52,602 nt of DNA, from contig NZ_JRXE01000002.1 in NCBI RefSeq assembly GCF_001267535.1, positions 157,069-209,670 of the forward strand, read 5' to 3'. The notes beneath the pieces are model-generated. The model was not told the origin of the DNA, did no database searches, and saw only the letters and a list, made by a program, of their open reading frames with translations. This DNA is from Winslowiella iniecta. Its GTDB lineage: Bacteria > Pseudomonadota > Gammaproteobacteria > Enterobacterales > Enterobacteriaceae. This document shows, piece after piece, positions 17,808 to 27,764 of the stretch. The position numbers were made by a program, and so were the translations under genes. Within the stretch, counting starts at the first letter, position 1. Every line of letters begins with the position of its first letter.

Positions 17808-18377
17808 ATGAAGCGACTCATTATCGGTATTTCCGGCGCCAGCGGCGTAATTTATGGCGTACGGATGCTGCAAATTTTGCAGCAGGTGGCGGAAGTTGAA
17901 ACTCACCTGGTGATGAGTCAGGCAGCACGTCAGACGCTGGCGCTGGAAAGTGACCTGACGGTGCGTGATGTGCAGGCGTTAGCCGATGTGGTGCATGATG
18001 TGCGTGATATTGCCGCCAGCATTTCATCTGGCTCGTTTAAAACCGAGGGCATGGTGATTCTGCCGTGTTCAATGAAAACCCTTTCCGGCATCGTGCACAG
18101 TTATACTGACGACCTGCTGACGCGCGCGGCGGATGTGGTATTGAAAGAGCGCCGTCGGCTGGTGCTGTGCGTGCGTGAAACCCCATTACATCTGGGCCAT
18201 CTGCGGATGATGACCAGTGCGGCAGAACTTGGCGCAGTTATTATGCCGCCGGTGCCGGCGTTCTATCACCGACCGGAAAGCATCCAGCAAATCATCGATC
18301 AAACGGTCAACCGGGTGATCGATCAGTTTGATATTATCCTGCCACAGGATCTGTTTACGCGCTGGCAGGGTGCGTAA
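17808..18377 (+). CDS. ubiX: UbiX, flavin prenyltransferase
   Basis: A protein of 189 residues that prenylates reduced FMN to make the prenyl-FMN cofactor of the UbiD decarboxylase in ubiquinone synthesis. Conserved pieces are IGISGASGVIYG at the N-terminus, ASISSGSF, PCSMKTLSGI, ERRRLVLCVRETPLH and MPPVPAFYHRP. Length and sequence match E. coli UbiX. It is followed by the his transporter genes, as in E. coli, after 277 bp of regulatory DNA. Confidence 0.95.
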   Translation: MKRLIIGISGASGVIYGVRMLQILQQVAEVETHLVMSQAARQTLALESDLTVRDVQALADVVHDVRDIAASISSGSFKTEGMVILPCSMKTLSGIVHSYTDDLLTRAADVVLKERRRLVLCVRETPLHLGHLRMMTSAAELGAVIMPPVPAFYHRPESIQQIIDQTVNRVIDQFDIILPQDLFTRWQGA

Positions 18378-18389
18378 CATTTAGCCATT

Positions 18390-18406
18390 TGCATCGCGGT
18401 GGTGCA
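18390..18406. promoter_or_regulatory. Putative NtrC binding site upstream of hisJ
   Basis: TGCATCGCGGTGGTGCA matches the NtrC pattern TGCACC-N5-GGTGCA at all but one half-site base. It lies about 185 bp upstream of the sigma-54 promoter, a normal enhancer distance. A second, differently spaced palindrome GTGCA-TCGCG-TGCAC follows at 18431-18445. Confidence 0.6.
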
Positions 18407-18574
18407 ATAATCTGGACTGGATCACTATTCGTGCATCGCGTGCACTAAAAAGCAACATAATTGCCGCCAGGCAACAACAACCCTGTTATATTTTCCCTCG
18501 CAAACTAAGCGCCTGCGCCCGGATTTAGCCTTGCATTTTGCAAGCTGACGCCGGGCAGCAATATGCCGAATAAC

Positions 18575-18590
18575 TGGCATGAAATCTGCA
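18575..18590 (+). promoter_or_regulatory. Sigma-54 promoter of hisJQMP
   Basis: TGGCATGAAATCTGCA fits the -24/-12 consensus TGGCACG-N4-TTGCA, with the invariant GG and GC exactly 10 bp apart. The hisJ ATG is 64 bp downstream of the element. Nitrogen-controlled, sigma-54-dependent expression of the argT/hisJ region is established in Salmonella. Confidence 0.75.
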
Positions 18591-18654
18591 AAAAGAAACG
18601 GCGCAAACACATCACGCACCTGATAAAAATAAGCAATTTACTTGAGGGTAATGT

Positions 18655-19437
18655 ATGAAAAAGCAGGTCCTGGCTCTTTCTCTGGTACTGGCCTTCTCCA
18701 GCGCAAGCAGTGCATTCGCTGCCGTGCCAAAAAATCTGCGGATCGGAACCGATCCGACCTATGCGCCGTTTGAATCGAAAAACGCGCAGGGTCAGCTGGT
18801 GGGTTTTGATATCGATCTGGCTAATGAGATTTGTAAACGTATTGAAGCTAAATGCAGTTATGTAGAAAGCGATTTTGACGCGCTGATCCCTTCGCTAAAA
18901 GCGAAGAAGATTGATGCCATTATCTCTTCCCTTTCGATCACCGAAAAACGTCAGCAGGAGATTGCCTTCTCTGAAAAGCTGTATGCCGCCAATTCCCGTC
19001 TGATTGCCACGAAAGGTTCGCCTATTCAGCCCACCATTGAGTCACTGAAGGGCAAAAATATCGGCCTGCTGCAGGGCACGACCCAGGAAACCTACGCTAA
19101 CCAGAACTGGCGTCCAAAAGGGATAACGGTCACGCCTTACGCTAACCAGGATCTGGTGTATCAGGATCTGACCGCCGGGCGTATCGATGCGGCATTTCAG
19201 GATGAAGTCGCGGCCAGCGAAGGCTTCCTGAAACAGCCGGTGGGCAAAGATTATCAGTTCGCCGGTCCGGCAGTAAAAGATGACGCTATTTTCGGCGTGG
19301 GTACCGGTATGGGCCTGCGCAAAGATGATACCGATCTGAAAGCGGCGATTGATAAAGCGTTCGCAGAGATGCGCGCAGACGGCACCTACGACAAACTGGC
19401 GAAGAAGTATTTTGACTTTGATGTCTACGGTGGCTGA
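18655..19437 (+). CDS. hisJ: HisJ/ArgT-type periplasmic histidine (basic amino acid)-binding protein
   Basis: A protein of 260 residues with a signal peptide (about 22 residues, cleavage at AFA-AVP) and a type II solute-binding fold. The paired cysteines of the family are kept in [10 protein letters not shown]; ligand-pocket segments are [22 protein letters not shown] and [13 protein letters not shown]. The C-terminus [11 protein letters not shown] and [12 protein letters not shown] are HisJ-like, while [13 protein letters not shown] and [10 protein letters not shown] are more ArgT-like, so ligand preference between histidine and lysine/arginine/ornithine is uncertain. Only one binding-protein gene is present, where E. 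coli has argT and hisJ in tandem. GAGGGTA precedes the ATG. Confidence 0.93.
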   Translation: MKKQVLALSLVLAFSSASSAFAAVPKNLRIGTDPTYAPFESKNAQGQLVGFDIDLANEICKRIEAKCSYVESDFDALIPSLKAKKIDAIISSLSITEKRQQEIAFSEKLYAANSRLIATKGSPIQPTIESLKGKNIGLLQGTTQETYANQNWRPKGITVTPYANQDLVYQDLTAGRIDAAFQDEVAASEGFLKQPVGKDYQFAGPAVKDDAIFGVGTGMGLRKDDTDLKAAIDKAFAEMRADGTYDKLAKKYFDFDVYGG

Positions 19438-19451
19438 GTAACACCTGTCGT

Positions 19452-19483
19452 CAACCTTAACCGCGGTTAGCCGGTTAAGGTTG
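19452..19483 (+). other. Intra-operon hairpin between hisJ and hisQ
   Basis: CAACCTTAACCG (19452-19463) and CGGTTAAGGTTG (19472-19483) are perfect 12-base inverted repeats around an 8-base loop, 14 bp after the hisJ stop. There is no T-run. It probably stabilises the upstream hisJ message so that the binding protein is made in excess over HisQMP, as REP sequences do at this place in Salmonella. Confidence 0.7.
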
Positions 19484-19549
19484 CCTGTGATGGCTGCCCG
19501 CAACGGGCGGGTGGTCATTTCTTCGCCCCAACACGACAGGATCACATCC

Positions 19550-20236
19550 ATGCTGTATGGCTATTCTGAAGTCATTTTAAAAGGCGCAGCGGTGACGCTG
19601 GAGCTGGCGCTAAGTTCGTTGCTGATCGCGGTCGTGCTTGGTCTGATTGGTGCCGGGGCGAAGTTGTCGAATAATCGTCTTATCGCGCTGATTTTCGAAG
19701 CTTATACCACGTTGATTCGTGGTGTGCCGGATCTGGTATTGATGCTGCTGATCTTTTACGGATTGCAAATCGCCCTCAACACGCTGACCGATGCTGTCGG
19801 TATCGCGCAGTTTAATATCGACCCGATGGTGGCCGGTATTCTTACCCTGGGTTTTATTTACGGCGCCTATTTCACCGAAACGTTTCGTGGCGCTTATCTG
19901 GCGGTGCCAAAAGGACAAATCGAAGCGGCAACCGCGTTCGGTTTTACCGGCTCGCAGGTTTTCCGCCGCATTCTGTTTCCGGGCATGATGCGCTTTGCGC
20001 TGCCGGGTATCGGTAATAACTGGCAGGTTATTCTGAAAGCCACTGCGCTGGTGTCACTGCTCGGCCTTGAAGATCTGGTCAAGGCAACCCAGCTGGCCGG
20101 AAAAAGTACCTGGGAACCGTTCTGGTTTGCCATTGTGGCCGGGATGATTTATCTGCTGTTTACCACGCTGTCTAATGGTGTGTTGTGGTGGCTTGAACGC
20201 CGCTACTCGGTAGGGGTGAAAAGGGCAGAGCTATGA
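19550..20236 (+). CDS. hisQ: HisQ, histidine ABC transporter permease
   Basis: A protein of 228 residues with about five membrane helices and the EAA loop GQIEAATAFGFTGSQVFRR that docks on HisP. It forms the inner-membrane channel with HisM. The start at ATG 19550 gives MLYGYSEVILKGAAVTLEL, matching E. coli HisQ; the frame is open upstream to 19481 but that stretch is the intergenic hairpin. The last four bases overlap hisM. Confidence 0.95.
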   Translation: MLYGYSEVILKGAAVTLELALSSLLIAVVLGLIGAGAKLSNNRLIALIFEAYTTLIRGVPDLVLMLLIFYGLQIALNTLTDAVGIAQFNIDPMVAGILTLGFIYGAYFTETFRGAYLAVPKGQIEAATAFGFTGSQVFRRILFPGMMRFALPGIGNNWQVILKATALVSLLGLEDLVKATQLAGKSTWEPFWFAIVAGMIYLLFTTLSNGVLWWLERRYSVGVKRAEL

Positions 20237-20949
20237 TTGAGATTATTAACGAGTACTGGAAAGCCCTGCTCTGGACGGACGGCTATCGTTTTACCGGCGT
20301 GGCAATCACCCTGTGGCTGCTGATCATCTCGGTGGTGCTTGGCGGTTGTCTGGCGGTGTTGCTGGCGATCGCCAGGGTATCGCCGAATCGTGCGGTGCGT
20401 TTCCCGGTCTGGCTGTTTACTTACGTGTTTCGCGGCACGCCGCTGTATGTTCAGTTACTGGTGTTCTATTCCGGCATGTACACGCTGGAGGTGGTGAAAG
20501 GCACCGAAATGCTGAATGCCTTTTTCCGCAGCGGCCTGAACTGCACCCTACTGGCGCTGACGCTGAATACCTGTGCCTATACCACTGAGATTTTTGCCGG
20601 TGCGATTCGTGGCGTGCCGCACGGGGAAATCGAAGCGGCGCGCGCGTATGGCTTCTCAACCTTCAAACTTTATCGCTGCATTATTCTGCCTGCAGCACTA
20701 CGCTCCGCGCTGCCGGCCTATAGCAACGAAGTGATTCTGATGCTGCATTCAACCGCGCTGGCATTTACCGCCACGGTGCCGGATTTACTGAAGGTGGCAC
20801 GCGATATCAACTCGGCGACCTATCAGCCGTTTACCGCGTTTGGTATTGCGGCGGTGCTGTATCTGATTATTTCTTATGTGTTAATCAGCCTGTTCCGCCT
20901 GGCGGAAAAGCGCTGGCTGGCGCATGTTAAACCCTCATCGTCCCATTGA
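20233..20949 (+). CDS. hisM: HisM, histidine ABC transporter permease
   Basis: A protein of 238 residues, hydrophobic, with the EAA loop GEIEAARAYGFSTFKLYR. It pairs with HisQ in the membrane complex HisQMP2. The ATG overlaps the hisQ stop (ATGA), indicating translational coupling. Confidence 0.95.
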   Translation: MIEIINEYWKALLWTDGYRFTGVAITLWLLIISVVLGGCLAVLLAIARVSPNRAVRFPVWLFTYVFRGTPLYVQLLVFYSGMYTLEVVKGTEMLNAFFRSGLNCTLLALTLNTCAYTTEIFAGAIRGVPHGEIEAARAYGFSTFKLYRCIILPAALRSALPAYSNEVILMLHSTALAFTATVPDLLKVARDINSATYQPFTAFGIAAVLYLIISYVLISLFRLAEKRWLAHVKPSSSH

Positions 20950-20961
20950 GTAAGTATCACT

Positions 20962-21735
20962 ATGGCCGAAAATAAATTAAACGTAACTGAACTCCATAAA
21001 CGTTATGGAAAACATGAGGTGCTGAAGGGCGTTTCATTGCAGGCCAATGCCGGTGACGTCATCAGTATTATTGGTTCATCAGGATCCGGAAAAAGTACGT
21101 TTTTACGCTGCATTAACTTCCTCGAAAAACCGAGCGAAGGGGCGATTGCGGTCAATAATGAGACCATTAATCTGGTGCGCGATACCGATGGTCAGCTGAA
21201 AGTATCCAATAAAGAGCAGCTGCGGATGCTGCGTACCCGGCTGACGATGGTGTTTCAGCATTTCAATCTCTGGAGCCATATGACGGTGCTGGAGAATGTG
21301 ATGGAAGCGCCAATACAGGTGCTGGGTCTGAGCAAGCAGGACGCGCGCGAACGCGCGGTACGGTATCTGGATAAAGTGGGCATTGACGAGCTGGCGCGCG
21401 GCAAATATCCGGTCAATCTTTCCGGAGGCCAGCAGCAGCGTGTTTCCATTGCCCGTGCGCTGGCGATGGAGCCTGAAGTCTTGCTGTTTGATGAGCCAAC
21501 TTCGGCGCTCGATCCTGAACTGGTAGGTGAAGTGCTGCGCATTATGCAGAAGCTGGCGGAAGAGGGCAAAACCATGGTGGTCGTGACCCATGAAATGGAG
21601 TTTGCCCGCCATGTGTCCAGCCATGTGATCTTCCTGCATCAGGGTAAGATTGAAGAGGAAGGGCCGCCGGAGGAGCTGTTTAACCACCCGAAAAGTGCCC
21701 GTTTGCAGCAGTTTTTATCAGGGGCGCTGAAATAG
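20962..21735 (+). CDS. hisP: HisP, histidine ABC transporter ATPase
   Basis: A protein of 257 residues. Walker A is GSSGSGKST (about 38-46), the Q-loop is in MVFQHFNLW, the ABC signature is [15 protein letters not shown], Walker B is [14 protein letters not shown] and the switch histidine is in VVVTHEME. A dimer of HisP drives uptake through HisQM. It begins 12 bp after hisM and closes the operon, facing yfcH. Confidence 0.96.
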   Translation: MAENKLNVTELHKRYGKHEVLKGVSLQANAGDVISIIGSSGSGKSTFLRCINFLEKPSEGAIAVNNETINLVRDTDGQLKVSNKEQLRMLRTRLTMVFQHFNLWSHMTVLENVMEAPIQVLGLSKQDARERAVRYLDKVGIDELARGKYPVNLSGGQQQRVSIARALAMEPEVLLFDEPTSALDPELVGEVLRIMQKLAEEGKTMVVVTHEMEFARHVSSHVIFLHQGKIEEEGPPEELFNHPKSARLQQFLSGALK

Positions 21736-21756
21736 TTTTGTCCGGTGTTGAATCCA

Positions 21757-21778
21757 CGGGCGGCGTTTTCGCCGCCCG
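21757..21778. repeat. REP-like palindrome between convergent hisP and yfcH
   Basis: CGGGCGGCG, loop TTTT and CGCCGCCCG form a perfect 9-bp stem in the 46-bp convergent gap. The core equals that at 6781-6808 and 32956-32975. It may serve both transcripts as a 3'-end hairpin; no T-run accompanies it. Confidence 0.6.
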
Positions 21779-21781
21779 CTG

Positions 21782-22675
21782 TTAAACCACGTCGCGCAAC
21801 GCTTCATCCAGCTCATACCAGCGAAAACCAAAGCCGGACTCTTCCAGCCGTTTCGGTAACACATGCTGCCCGCCCAAAACCAATACCGCCGACTCACCCA
21901 TCATCAGCTTAATCGCACTGGCTGGCGTGCGCATAAATGCCGGACGATGCATGGCATGACCGAGAGCGGCCGCGAACTGCTCATTGCGCACCGCATAAGG
22001 GGCAACCAGGTTAAACGGGCCACGCAGCTGCGGATTATCCAGCAGCCAGAGAATCGCGTTCAGCAAATCGTCGAGGTGGATCCACGGCATATACTGTTTG
22101 CCGCTGCCTAACGGCCCGCCAATTCCCAGTCTGAACGGCAGTTTCATTTTTGCCAGCGCGCCACCCTGTTTCGCCAGCACCACGCCAGTGCGTAGCAGAC
22201 AGACACGGGTACGCTCGCTTTCGGCGCTGAGCGCCAGGGCTTCCCAGCGTGCGCACAGCTGATGGGTAAATTCATCGTGTCCGGGATCCTCTTCGGTCAG
22301 CACCAGTTCACCGGTATCGCCATAAAAACCGGTTGCCGAGCCGGAGATAAACACGGACGGCGGATTGCTGCTGGCATTGATTAACGACGCCAGCCGCTCG
22401 GTAATCTGCCAGCGGCTTTCGCACAGCTTCTGTTTCTGCTGTTCACTCCAGCGTTTATCCGCAATCGGTTCACCCGCCAGATTGATGACTGCCTCGATGT
22501 CATTCAGATCGCGCTGCTGCGCCAGCCCTGACCACAGGTTGACGGCCGGGTCGAGTCGGGTTCTGGCGGCGGCGACGTCACGCGTCACCACACTGACCTG
22601 ATGCCCGATCCCGAGCAGGCGTGGAATCAGGTGGCTGCCGATCAATCCGGTGCCACCGGTGAGTAAAATATGCAT
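21782..22675 (-). CDS. yfcH: YfcH, NAD(P)-binding epimerase-like protein (SDR39U1 type)
   Basis: A protein of 297 residues of the extended short-chain dehydrogenase superfamily. The N-terminal nucleotide-binding motif is [13 protein letters not shown]; later blocks are [27 protein letters not shown], the [11 protein letters not shown] segment and a C-terminal DUF1731-type region with [12 protein letters not shown]. The enzymatic reaction is unknown. The ATG at 22675 has AAGGA 7 nt before it; the frame is open 14 codons further upstream. Confidence 0.9.
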   Translation of the reverse strand: MHILLTGGTGLIGSHLIPRLLGIGHQVSVVTRDVAAARTRLDPAVNLWSGLAQQRDLNDIEAVINLAGEPIADKRWSEQQKQKLCESRWQITERLASLINASSNPPSVFISGSATGFYGDTGELVLTEEDPGHDEFTHQLCARWEALALSAESERTRVCLLRTGVVLAKQGGALAKMKLPFRLGIGGPLGSGKQYMPWIHLDDLLNAILWLLDNPQLRGPFNLVAPYAVRNEQFAAALGHAMHRPAFMRTPASAIKLMMGESAVLVLGGQHVLPKRLEESGFGFRWYELDEALRDVV

Positions 22676-22793
22676 GCTGATATCCTTATGCGTTGTGTGA
22701 CGGCATATTTTCAGCATAGAAGAGAACCGACAGAAGAGTGTGATATTCGTCAGAGTTATCGGGTGCAGCGCGTCTTTCGCCGGCTGAAAATCC

Positions 22794-23420
22794 TCAGCCG
22801 TTGGCTAAAGCGAGTGCGCGCTGGGTTGCCGGACGAAGACGGATGCGCTCAAACCAGTTACGCACCGCCGGATAATCGGCTAAATCGATACGCTGACGCT
22901 CATGAGAGTTCACCCACGGCCAGATCGCCATATCCGCAATGCTGTAGTGTTCACCCGCGACCCAGGGTTTCTGCTCCAGCTGCTGGTTCAGCACGCTGTA
23001 AAGGCGCTGTGTTTCCACCTGGAAGCGCTCAATCGCATAAGGCACCGGCTGTGGCGCGAAATGGTTAAAATGATGATTCTGACCCAGCATCGGGCCAAAG
23101 CCGGCCATTTGCCAGAATAACCATTGCAGGGTCGCGGTGCGCTCACGCAGTTCGGCACTGAGGAATTTGCCACTCTTTTCTGCCAGATAGAGCAGGATTG
23201 CCCCGGACTCAAACAGATTGACCGGACCGCCGCCATCAACCGGCTTGTCATCGACGATGGCCGGAATCTTATTATTTGGCGCGATAGCGAGAAACGCAGC
23301 GGAAAATTGCTCGCCTTTACCGATATTGACCCGATGCAGTTTGTAAGGCAGCCCTGCCTCTTCAAGAAAAAGCGTGATCTTATGGCCGTTTGGGGTACCA
23401 GCGTAATAGAGATCGATCAT
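22794..23420 (-). CDS. yfcG: YfcG, glutathione-dependent disulfide oxidoreductase (GST Nu class)
   Basis: A protein of 208 residues: thioredoxin-like N-domain (1-85) with [19 protein letters not shown], the cis-proline region [10 protein letters not shown] and the glutathione-binding [13 protein letters not shown], then an all-helical C-domain ending [10 protein letters not shown]. No cysteine lies at the active site; E. coli YfcG reduces disulfides using two bound glutathiones. An inverted repeat CGGCTGA/TCAGCCG (22781-22800) overlaps the stop codon. In E. coli folX lies between yfcG and yfcH; it is absent here. Confidence 0.9.
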   Translation of the reverse strand: MIDLYYAGTPNGHKITLFLEEAGLPYKLHRVNIGKGEQFSAAFLAIAPNNKIPAIVDDKPVDGGGPVNLFESGAILLYLAEKSGKFLSAELRERTATLQWLFWQMAGFGPMLGQNHHFNHFAPQPVPYAIERFQVETQRLYSVLNQQLEQKPWVAGEHYSIADMAIWPWVNSHERQRIDLADYPAVRNWFERIRLRPATQRALALANG

Positions 23421-23600
23421 TGAAGCTCCAGATAAAATCAGGCGTTAACAGAGATAAGTTTTAGAAATATAGAGTAATTAACCGGCAGTGGGAAGGCGCA
23501 CGTTGTGCGGCTGGCTGCTGCAAAATCCCTGCAGTTGCCGATTGCCTTTGTCGGGAAAAATCGGTAAACAATGAGGTTCCGTCTGCGTCACTTTGTTTAA

Positions 23601-24251
<651 letters not shown>

Positions 24252-24355
24252 CAACCCGTTACGCTTATTGCGTCCGATAACATAAGCCATTACTTTAGGC
24301 GGTTGCGACAATAATGCGCGCAACCATGCGCCAGAACAGAAAAAAAGGGTCACTG

Positions 24356-24877
24356 ATGGTGGAACAAAGTCAGGCTGCCGGTATGGAGTGGGTGGATATC
24401 GTTAACGAAGATAACGAGGTGATTGCTCAGTCAAGTCGGGCTCAGATGCGTGCACAATGTTTGCGCCATCGCGCAACCTATATCGTGGTTCACGATGGTA
24501 TGGGAAAAATTCTGGTGCAGCGCCGTACCGACAATAAAGATTTTCTGCCGGGTATGCTGGATGCCACCGCCGGTGGGGTGGTGCAGAGTGGCGAAGTGCT
24601 GCTCGAGTCGGCACGTCGGGAAGCGGAAGAGGAGCTGGGTATCGCGGCGGTGCCGTTTGCCGAACATGGTCAGTTCTATTTTGAAGATCCGCACTGCCGC
24701 GTCTGGGGCGGGCTGTTCAGCTGTGTGTCACATGGCCCGTTCGCCATGCAGGAAGAGGAAGTGGCAGAGGTGTTCTGGATGACGCCGGAAGAGATCACCA
24801 GCCGCTGTGATGAGTTTACCCCTGACTCGCTGAAAGCACTTTCATTGTGGTTAAGCCGCAATAAAGAGCAAGGCTAA
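24356..24877 (+). CDS. yfcD: YfcD, Nudix hydrolase
   Basis: A protein of 173 residues with a complete Nudix box, G-x5-E-x7-REAEEELGI (in [19 protein letters not shown] and following residues), that binds the metal for pyrophosphate cleavage of nucleoside diphosphate-linked substrates. Other conserved pieces are [14 protein letters not shown] at the N-terminus (isopentenyl-diphosphate isomerase-like) and [14 protein letters not shown]. Start ATG 24356 follows AAAAAGGG and matches the E. coli N-terminus; an open extension reaches 24314. The physiological substrate is unknown. Confidence 0.9.
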   Translation: MVEQSQAAGMEWVDIVNEDNEVIAQSSRAQMRAQCLRHRATYIVVHDGMGKILVQRRTDNKDFLPGMLDATAGGVVQSGEVLLESARREAEEELGIAAVPFAEHGQFYFEDPHCRVWGGLFSCVSHGPFAMQEEEVAEVFWMTPEEITSRCDEFTPDSLKALSLWLSRNKEQG

Positions 24878-25273
24878 AAATTCCTGACTGGAGTTACTGT
24901 GTGAGCTGGGTTGTAAAACCCCACCGGTAATTCCAGTTTTAGCTGTACTATTATTATTTCGCCTGCTTAATAAATTAATTCTTATATATAAGAATATTAT
25001 TTATATTATTCCTTTTATTTATTATTGTTTATTAAGGTTTTTATTATTTAATCATCAATGCATCATCAACAAATCTTCCGGCGATAAAAATAACCATTGC
25101 CAGCTGAATTTATCCGCACTATGTTTGGCAGGACGCGGTTGGCCTAATAACATTCAAGCTTAAAGGTTTTCTTTAATCGCGGGAGGAGAATTCAGGCAGA
25201 AGCAACTGCCATTAACATGGCGTTTATTATCAATAAAAATCGATATATACGATTAGATAACAGGATGGATACG
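24878..25273. other. AT-rich non-coding block
   Basis: About 400 bp, strikingly AT-rich between 24950 and 25080, including the palindrome ATTCTTATATATAAGAAT around 24979-24996. I see no gene. Such stretches are typical targets of H-NS. It lies where E. coli has yfcC between yfcD and pta, so it may mark a replaced or deleted gene. It presumably carries the promoter of the small gene at 25274. Confidence 0.5.
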
Positions 25274-25456
25274 ATGAATACCAGGGTAATGACAATCACT
25301 TTATTGGCGATAACCGGATGGAGCGGCGCAGGCAGCGCGTATGCCTGTAGCCAGGCTCCAGTTGATCAGCAGAGTCTCTGTAATAAAACCTGTGATACGC
25401 TTCCTGCCAGTTTACAGCCTGCCTGTAGATTAAGCAGTGCGCCGCATAAAAACTGA
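25274..25456 (+). CDS. Small secreted cysteine-containing protein, unrecognised
   Basis: A 60-residue frame starting MNTRVMTITLLAITGWSGAG and continuing SAYA. The first 24 residues look like a signal peptide cleaved at AYA-C, leaving a mature peptide of about 36 residues with four cysteines (CSQAP, LCNKTC, PAC), enough for two disulfides. The ATG at 25274 has AGGA 8 nt upstream; an in-frame ATG at 25265 is an alternative. I do not recognise a family. It stands alone in an AT-rich block and is followed by a strong terminator. Gene status is supported by signal sequence, ribosome site and terminator only. Confidence 0.55.
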   Translation: MNTRVMTITLLAITGWSGAGSAYACSQAPVDQQSLCNKTCDTLPASLQPACRLSSAPHKN

Positions 25457-25512
25457 AGCGCGCATTTTGGTTGGCGTGATATTTCAGGCACTCGCAAGAT
25501 AAACCGGTAAAT

Positions 25513-25545
25513 AAAACCGCTTGCCTTGCAGCAAGCGGTTTTTTT
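25513..25545. terminator. Bidirectional intrinsic terminator (small gene / pta)
   Basis: AACCGCTTGC, a 6-base loop and GCAAGCGGTT form a 10-bp stem, with seven T residues on the plus side and four or more on the minus side. It serves the small gene at 25274 and the convergent pta. Confidence 0.88.
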
Positions 25546-25550
25546 ATCGC

Positions 25551-27695
25551 TTAGCCTTCAGCCTGTAAAGACTGAATTGCGGTTAACGCGATGGTATAAA
25601 CAATATCGTCTACCAGTGCGCCACGCGACAGATCGTTGACCGGTTTGCGCATACCTTGCAGCATCGGGCCAATCGAGATCAGGTCAGCTGAACGCTGCAC
25701 CGCTTTATAGGTGGTATTACCGGTGTTCAGATCCGGGAAGATAAACACGGTAGCACGGCCTGCAACCGGTGAGTTTGGCGCTTTAGATTTTGCCACGTCG
25801 GCCATAATCGCTGCGTCATACTGTAACGGACCGTCAATCACCAGGTCAGGACGTTTTTCCTGCGCGATGCGCGTCGCTTCACGGACTTTTTCTACGTCAC
25901 TACCGGCACCGGAGTTACCGGTTGAGTAGGAGATCATCGCAACGCGTGGATCGATACCAAACGCCGCCGCAGAGTCAGCCGACTGAATGGCGATCTCAGC
26001 CAGTTGTTCTGAGGTTGGGTCCGGGTTGATGGCGCAGTCGCCATATACCAGCACCTGCTCAGGCAGCAGCATAAAGAACACCGAGGAGACCAGTGAGCTG
26101 TTTGGCGCGGTTTTGATCAGCTGTAACGGTGGACGAATGGTGTTGGCGGTAGTGTGCACCGCGCCAGAAACCAGTCCGTCTACTTCATTCTGTTCCAGCA
26201 TCATGGTACCGAGTACCACATTGTCTTCCAGCTGCTCGCGCGCAACCACTTCGGTCATGCCTTTGCTCTTACGCAGCTCAACCAGACGGGAGACATAGTT
26301 TTCACGCACCACTTCCGGGTCAACGATGTCGATGCCTTTACCCAGCTCAACACCCTGTACTGCTGCAACGCGCTGAATTTCATCCGGATTGCCCAGCAGC
26401 ACGCAGTGCGCGATACCACGTTCGGCGCAAATCGCTGCCGCTTTGACGGTACGCGGCTCGTCGCCTTCAGGCAGCACAATGCGTTTACCGGCTTTACGTG
26501 CCAGCTCGGTCAGCTGGTAGCGGAAGGCCGGTGGCGACAGACGACGGCTGCGCTCGGAGGCGGCAGTCAGCGACTCAATCCAGTCAGCATCGATATGGCT
26601 GGCAACATACTCCTGCACGCGCTCAATACGTTGGGTATCGTCGCTTGGCACTTCCAGATTAAAGCTTTGCAGGCTCAGTGAGGTCTGCCAGGTGTTGGTG
26701 TCGACCATAAATACCGGCAGGCCGGTCTGGAACGCACGCTCACACAATTTGTTAATGCGGTCATCAATTTCATAACCGCCGGTCAGCAGAATGGCACCAA
26801 TTTCCACACCGTTCATTGCCGCCAGGCAGGCCGCAACCAGCACGTCCGGACGATCCGCTGAGGTAACCAGCAGCGAACCTGGACGGAAATGCTCCAGCAT
26901 ATGCGGGATACTGCGCGCGCAGAAAGTCACTGACTTCACGCGACGGGTATTAATATCGCCTTCGTTAATGATACGTGCGTTCAGGTGACGACACATATCG
27001 ATGGCGCGGGTAGCGATAAGCTCGAAGCTCCACGGTACGCAGCCGAGCACCGGCAGTGGGCTGTTGGCAAACAGCTGCTTCGGATCGATATTGGCGACGC
27101 TGGCCTTAGTGGAATCATCAAAGATTTCAGACAGGTCAGGACGGGTGCGTCCCTGCTCGTCAACCGGGGCGTTCAGTTTGTTGATGATTACGCCGGTGAT
27201 GCTTTTGTTCTTGCTGCCGCCGAAGCTGCTTTGTGTCAGTTCAATGCGCTCTTTCAGCTGAGCAGGAGAATCATTACCCAGCGCCGTCACAAAGACGATT
27301 TCTGCATTCAGCGTTTTAGCGATTTCGTAGTTCAGCGCATTGGCAAACTGATGTTTGCGCGTCGGTACTAAACCTTCAACCAGTACCACTTCCGCATCTT
27401 TGGTGTTTTCGTGATAGCGGGCGATGATCTCTTCCATCAACACATCCTGCTGATTAGAACCCAGCAGCGATTCAACACGGCTCATTTCCAGCGGTTCAGC
27501 AGCCGGGATTGAAGAGTTTTTGCGAATGATGGTGGTGGTCTGGTCTGGCGTGTTACCGCCGAGGCGTGGTTGTGCGATAGGTTTGAAGACGCTGAGACGA
27601 ACGCCTTTACGTTCCATGGCCCGGATAACTCCCAGGCTGACACTGGTCAGGCCGACGCTGGTACCGGTAGGAATCAACATAATTGTACGTGACAC
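25551..27695 (-). CDS. pta: Pta, phosphate acetyltransferase (long form)
   Basis: A protein of 714 residues interconverting acetyl-CoA and acetyl phosphate. Three regions are visible: an N-terminal P-loop-like (dethiobiotin synthetase-like) domain beginning [20 protein letters not shown], a central DRTGG domain, and the catalytic phosphotransacetylase domain from about residue 390 ([47 protein letters not shown]). The long form is typical of enterobacteria, where NADH and pyruvate act on it. It is second in the ackA-pta operon, 69 bp after ackA, and ends at a bidirectional terminator. Confidence 0.97.
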   Translation of the reverse strand: MSRTIMLIPTGTSVGLTSVSLGVIRAMERKGVRLSVFKPIAQPRLGGNTPDQTTTIIRKNSSIPAAEPLEMSRVESLLGSNQQDVLMEEIIARYHENTKDAEVVLVEGLVPTRKHQFANALNYEIAKTLNAEIVFVTALGNDSPAQLKERIELTQSSFGGSKNKSITGVIINKLNAPVDEQGRTRPDLSEIFDDSTKASVANIDPKQLFANSPLPVLGCVPWSFELIATRAIDMCRHLNARIINEGDINTRRVKSVTFCARSIPHMLEHFRPGSLLVTSADRPDVLVAACLAAMNGVEIGAILLTGGYEIDDRINKLCERAFQTGLPVFMVDTNTWQTSLSLQSFNLEVPSDDTQRIERVQEYVASHIDADWIESLTAASERSRRLSPPAFRYQLTELARKAGKRIVLPEGDEPRTVKAAAICAERGIAHCVLLGNPDEIQRVAAVQGVELGKGIDIVDPEVVRENYVSRLVELRKSKGMTEVVAREQLEDNVVLGTMMLEQNEVDGLVSGAVHTTANTIRPPLQLIKTAPNSSLVSSVFFMLLPEQVLVYGDCAINPDPTSEQLAEIAIQSADSAAAFGIDPRVAMISYSTGNSGAGSDVEKVREATRIAQEKRPDLVIDGPLQYDAAIMADVAKSKAPNSPVAGRATVFIFPDLNTGNTTYKAVQRSADLISIGPMLQGMRKPVNDLSRGALVDDIVYTIALTAIQSLQAEG

Positions 27696-27764
27696 GGTAA
27701 ACCTCTCAGGTGTTGCGTGGTGTCCAAAACAACTCCGTCAGCCTGGGCTGACGGAGGAGAAGCA

